Source of the DNA: Paraburkholderia sp. ZP32-5
Lineage (GTDB): Bacteria; Pseudomonadota; Gammaproteobacteria; Burkholderiales; Burkholderiaceae
Assembly: GCF_021390495.1 (NCBI RefSeq)
Contig: NZ_JAJEJP010000002.1
Span: 2,418,001-2,482,000 of the forward strand
Direction: 5' to 3'
DNA length: 64,000 nt
Each line of letters starts with the position of its first letter. The stretch's first letter is position 1. Made by a program: the position numbers and the translations under genes. Positions 61,326 to 64,000 of this stretch are shown piece after piece. The notes under the pieces were generated by a model that was given only the letters and a program-made list of their open reading frames with translations, was not told where the DNA came from and ran no database searches.

Positions 61326-62042
61326 CTAATCGAATTTGCCGGCCAGCAGCGCGCCAAATTGCTTGGGGCGCTCCTCGATATTCAGCATTCGCAGGCAGTG
61401 CCATACCGCTGCCTGATTGCTTGCGACGACAGGTACGCCGAGCAGGCTCTCAATCTGCCCGATCACGCCGCTTATCTGGATACCGGCGCAGCTAACCAGC
61501 AGGCCATCAATCTGCCACCCCAGCATCGACTTTGCCGTCTCGACCCACTGCGCGGGTGAAATACGGCCTTGATCGACGGGGTTACCGCAAGGCGTACCCG
61601 CACATACGACCACGTCGTACCCTTGGCTGCTCAGGAATTCGACTTCATGATCGACCACTTCCTGCGGGTACGGTGTCATCAAACCGATGTACCTGAATTT
61701 CGCCGCCTTCATGCCGGCCATGACGGCTTCAATCGTCGTGGTCGATTTCACGCCGGTTGCCTGCTCGACGCGCGCGTTGATCACTTCGGGGCCGACCACG
61801 ATGCCCGCCGCGGTGCAGTTCAGCAGCATCAAATCGACTTCGGCATCGGCGCAGAGACTGGCGTGCTTCTCGATATCGTTCACGAGTGCCGCATCGTCTT
61901 CAAGACCCGTTTTACGGAATGGCAGACGCGTCGTCACGAATTGCACGCCTTCCGGCGCCATGATTTGAGTCTCGAAATCGCACTGCCCACCGGACGGATA
62001 TAACTGTCCGATTTTTGCTCGCCAACCGAATCCCTGCGACAT
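61326..62042 (-). CDS. Maleate isomerase / Asp-Glu racemase-superfamily protein
   Basis: A 238-residue protein of the Asp/Glu racemase superfamily, with both catalytic-type cysteines: Cys76 in LLNCTAAG and Cys185 in LLVSCAGIQISG. That two-cysteine layout fits maleate cis-trans isomerase, which makes fumarate, rather than one-cysteine arylmalonate decarboxylase. The N-terminal IGQLYPSGG and the TTTIEAVMAGMKAAKFRYIG segment are family-like. It follows the asparaginase-fold gene by 14 bp, which suggests amide hydrolysis to maleate and then isomerisation. Hydantoin or amino-acid racemase activity is a less likely alternative. Confidence 0.82.
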   Translation of the reverse strand: MSQGFGWRAKIGQLYPSGGQCDFETQIMAPEGVQFVTTRLPFRKTGLEDDAALVNDIEKHASLCADAEVDLMLLNCTAAGIVVGPEVINARVEQATGVKSTTTIEAVMAGMKAAKFRYIGLMTPYPQEVVDHEVEFLSSQGYDVVVCAGTPCGNPVDQGRISPAQWVETAKSMLGWQIDGLLVSCAGIQISGVIGQIESLLGVPVVASNQAAVWHCLRMLNIEERPKQFGALLAGKFD

Positions 62043-62056
62043 CGTGAATACCTCGT

Positions 62057-63085
62057 TCAGAGTGCGCTCAATAGCGCCTGTAATTGCGCCTGCAACTGCT
62101 CCGCAGTAGTCGACTCGTAGACTGCAAGCGCAACCATCATTGCGATGCGCAGTTTCTGCGGCGCAAGATCATTGCCCGAAAGGATGCCATCGGCTTTCAG
62201 AAAGCGCTGCACCGGCACACAGCCGCGCGCGGCACGACTCGATTGCACCACGACTACACCCTGCTCGACGGCCCGCCGATAGGCTGCAATCTCGCCGGAT
62301 GCGGGGCGCCCCGGCACCAGCCCGGCACTGATAATACAGCGCGAACCCGCTTGCACCAACGCGTCAATAACGGTGCCGTCCGCGCCCGCATATGACAACA
62401 CGATATCGACACGCGGCAACGTGATCGATTCGTCGTCGAGCAGCTTGTGTGCAAACGAATTGATCTGCGCGGCCTTGCGCCGCCACGTCACCGAACCGTC
62501 GGGCTCGACGCGCGCCAGCGGACCGAATGGCGGCGCTTCGAATGCATTCAGTTCGAAGCTCGCGGCTTTCGTTACATCGCGTGCATCGAAGAGCCAGCCA
62601 TCCATCGCAACCAGCACGCCGGCATTGCGTGAGCCCGGTGTGCTCGCCGCGCTAATGGCGGCACGCAGATTGGCAGGTACGTCGCTCCCCGCTGTATTCG
62701 CGGGTCTCTGCGCACCCGTGATAATCACCGGCTGTTCGATATCCAGCACGATTTGCAGGAACCACGCGGTTTCCTCCATCGTCGCGGTGCCGTGCGTGAC
62801 GACAAATCCGGTGATCGACGGATCGGCCTTTGCAGACCTGTCGATCAGACGCGCGAGTTCGAGCCAGTCGGTCGGCTGAATCGCGACGCTACCGAGGCTG
62901 CGAAAGTCGATCGGCACGATTTCAACGCCGGGTGCCAATTCACCGAGCGTTTCCAGCAAATGCCCGATTGGATGCACAATGCCGCTGTCGGCGTATTCGA
63001 CCCAGTCGAACGGGTCTCGCGCATGCATGGCGAAGGTGCCGCCGGTGCCGATCACCGCGACACGCGGTTTGCGTTGAATGCTCAT
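62057..63085 (-). CDS. Asparaginase-fold amidohydrolase with Asp-to-Ala change at the active site
   Basis: A 342-residue type I/II asparaginase-fold protein. The first Thr motif is IGTGGTFAM (Thr14/Thr17), the second is VTHGTATMEETA (Thr100), and the Lys is in DVTKAASFELNAFEAP. In asparaginases the second motif is HGTDT; here the Asp is Ala101. That Asp binds the alpha-amino group of asparagine, so the natural substrate may lack it, for example an amide of a dicarboxylic acid such as maleamate. The ATG at 63083-63085 starts a region without signal peptide, so cytosolic. It lies 2 bp from the Rieske gene and 14 bp before the maleate-isomerase-like gene. Confidence 0.87.
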   Translation of the reverse strand: MSIQRKPRVAVIGTGGTFAMHARDPFDWVEYADSGIVHPIGHLLETLGELAPGVEIVPIDFRSLGSVAIQPTDWLELARLIDRSAKADPSITGFVVTHGTATMEETAWFLQIVLDIEQPVIITGAQRPANTAGSDVPANLRAAISAASTPGSRNAGVLVAMDGWLFDARDVTKAASFELNAFEAPPFGPLARVEPDGSVTWRRKAAQINSFAHKLLDDESITLPRVDIVLSYAGADGTVIDALVQAGSRCIISAGLVPGRPASGEIAAYRRAVEQGVVVVQSSRAARGCVPVQRFLKADGILSGNDLAPQKLRIAMMVALAVYESTTAEQLQAQLQALLSAL

Positions 63086-63087
63086 GC

Positions 63088-63456
63088 TTATCCGTAGAGT
63101 TTGATGAAGATCTGACCGTCCTCGACACGCACCTGATGAGCACGCGTATCCCGAACGATGGGCGCCGTGCAGGCCTTGCCGTCGCGCACATCGACCAGCC
63201 CGCCATGTAGCGGACATTCGATCTCGTGACCTTCCAGATACCCTTCGCTCAGCAGCGCGTAGCCATGGGTACAGATATCGTCGATTGCGAAAATATCGTT
63301 GTCCACGCGGAACACACCGACCTTGACGCCCTCGAGTACGAGGCCCTTACAGTCGTTGTCACCGAACAATTCCTCGGGCGACCCGACCGCGTACCAGCCA
63401 TCCACCGGCGGCGCAGTGCGTGTTTCGTCAGCCGGGATGATAGGAATAACGCTCAC
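63088..63456 (-). CDS. Rieske-type [2Fe-2S] ferredoxin, GTG start
   Basis: A 122-residue Rieske ferredoxin. The cluster ligands are Cys62 and His64 (CTHGYALLSEGYLEG) and Cys81 and His84 (CPLHGG). Such ferredoxins feed electrons to Rieske ring-hydroxylating oxygenases. No oxygenase alpha subunit is inside the window, so a partner is expected further right, beyond 64000. The start is GTG (63454-63456) preceded by AAGGA. It lies 10 bp after the truncated dehydrogenase and 2 bp before the asparaginase-fold gene. Confidence 0.93.
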   Translation of the reverse strand: MSVIPIIPADETRTAPPVDGWYAVGSPEELFGDNDCKGLVLEGVKVGVFRVDNDIFAIDDICTHGYALLSEGYLEGHEIECPLHGGLVDVRDGKACTAPIVRDTRAHQVRVEDGQIFIKLYG

Positions 63457-63466
63457 GGTAAATCCT

Positions 63467-64000
63467 TTATTCGTATGGTTTCATTGCGCCAATGAGGTCG
63501 CGAAGATGCTCGATGCCGCGACGTTCACAGAACGCATGGAGTTGATCGATGATGGTCGGCATGATGCCGGGCGAGCGAAAATTCGCGGTACCTACCTGCA
63601 CCGCGGTACAGCCTGCCAGCATGAATTCGACGACGTCCTCCGCCGAGCCGATGCCACCGCAACCAATCACCGGAATGGATACCGCCTTCGCACATTGGTA
63701 GGCCATTCTCAGCATGATGGGTTTCGTCGCCGCGCCCGTGATTCCGCCCATTACGTTGGCGACGCGCGGCATGCACGTTTCAACGTCGATCGCCATCGCG
63801 AGAATTGCGTTACCCACGATAAGCGCATCCGCGCCGGCTTCCTGCGCCGCCTTCGCCACGTCGATAAGGTTGCCCGCGTTCGGGGTCATCTTGGCCCACA
63901 CGGGCACGCCGGCTGCCTTCATGGCCCGCACAACCAGATACGTCGCCTCGGGGTCCATGCCGAACGCCTTGCCGTCTTTCTTCAGATTCGGACACGACAC
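63467..64000 (-). CDS. Dihydroorotate/dihydropyrimidine dehydrogenase-like protein, 3' part only
   Basis: The C-terminal 177 residues of a class-1 dihydroorotate dehydrogenase-fold (TIM-barrel, FMN) protein; the 5' end lies beyond the right edge. Visible are MSCPN (the NxSCPN catalytic-loop region), VWAKMTPNAGNLIDVAKAAQ, GADALIVGNAI, IPVIGCGGIGSAEDVVEFM and AVQVGTANFRSPG (FMN phosphate site). This pattern is closer to the catalytic part of NAD-dependent dihydropyrimidine dehydrogenase (PydA/PreA) than to biosynthetic PyrD, but the missing part is needed to tell. It reads leftward into the Rieske gene. Confidence 0.85.
   Translation of the reverse strand: MSCPNLKKDGKAFGMDPEATYLVVRAMKAAGVPVWAKMTPNAGNLIDVAKAAQEAGADALIVGNAILAMAIDVETCMPRVANVMGGITGAATKPIMLRMAYQCAKAVSIPVIGCGGIGSAEDVVEFMLAGCTAVQVGTANFRSPGIMPTIIDQLHAFCERRGIEHLRDLIGAMKPYE

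Noticed and set aside
60950..61495. A 181-codon rightward open frame in the gap at 60914-61325, considered as a gene or transposase remnant
   Set aside because: No transposase motif or ribosome site seen, and it runs into the maleate-isomerase-like gene on the opposite strand.
1..64000. CRISPR arrays, tRNA/rRNA genes, insertion sequences, phage genes and restriction or toxin-antitoxin systems
   Set aside because: None seen on either strand; only short dyads and hairpins were found.

Overview
The window looks like a catabolic (accessory) part of a GC-rich betaproteobacterial replicon, most likely Burkholderia sensu lato (Paraburkholderia or Caballeronia). The main clues are six trimeric 'QSSVTLYG'-type Gram-negative porins, many LysR, GntR and AraC regulators, MFS aromatic-acid transporters, and high-GC codon use. 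I see no rRNA, tRNA, CRISPR array, insertion sequence or phage gene. Genus is an inference.

Layout. (1) 1-905: a small MarR operon under a perfect 30-bp palindrome. (2) 1048-11426: a leftward catabolic operon (amino-acid-synthesis/DUF1185-type protein, alpha/beta hydrolase, aldehyde dehydrogenase, two proteins of unknown function, aldo/keto reductase, porin, MFS carrier). It diverges from a GntR/FCD regulator, with a TGGTATACCA dyad between them. (3) 11436-17280: LysR with a divergent ACMSD-type amidohydrolase, then a porin-MFS pair whose porin is frameshifted, facing a NahR/NodD-like LysR across a dyad-rich gap with an ATC-N9-GAT box. (4) 17271-20479: AraC, SDR, MerR and an exported alpha/beta hydrolase. 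(5) 20791-24785: two porins and an NCS2 permease.

(6) 24924-42611 is the centrepiece. An MFS carrier and a GntR/FCD regulator diverge from a rightward cluster: carboxymuconolactone-decarboxylase-like protein, enol-lactonase-like hydrolase, CoxG, three-subunit molybdenum hydroxylase, crotonase-fold protein, UbiD, UbiX, succinate-semialdehyde-type dehydrogenase, second UbiD, aromatic-acid MFS carrier and XdhC. It contains no oxygenase and no CoA ligase. I propose an oxygenase-free, CoA-independent route for a heteroaromatic carboxylate. The best chemical fit is furan-2,5-dicarboxylate or 2-furoate to succinate via 5-hydroxyfuroate, a butenolide and succinic semialdehyde. ATRCAAT half-sites recur at the three promoter regions of this cluster and probably mark the GntR regulon. 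A methyl-accepting chemotaxis receptor follows directly.

(7) 44377-47402: an unrecognised protein, an orphan NarL-type response regulator and an exported protein of unknown function. (8) 47501-52023: a porin plus ABC importer operon, leftward. (9) 52157-57288: carboxylesterase, aromatic-acid MFS carrier, porin and LysR. (10) 57358-64000: a second leftward catabolic cluster running off the right edge: AtzE-like amidase, two YciI proteins, 3-hydroxyanthranilate-dioxygenase-like cupin, maleylacetate-reductase-like enzyme, maleate-isomerase-like enzyme, asparaginase-fold amidohydrolase lacking the usual Asp, Rieske ferredoxin, and a truncated dihydroorotate/dihydropyrimidine dehydrogenase-like protein. 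It reads as breakdown of an amino- or amido-aromatic to C4 acids.

Family assignments come from motif recognition only; no database search was possible. Pathway proposals are inference.
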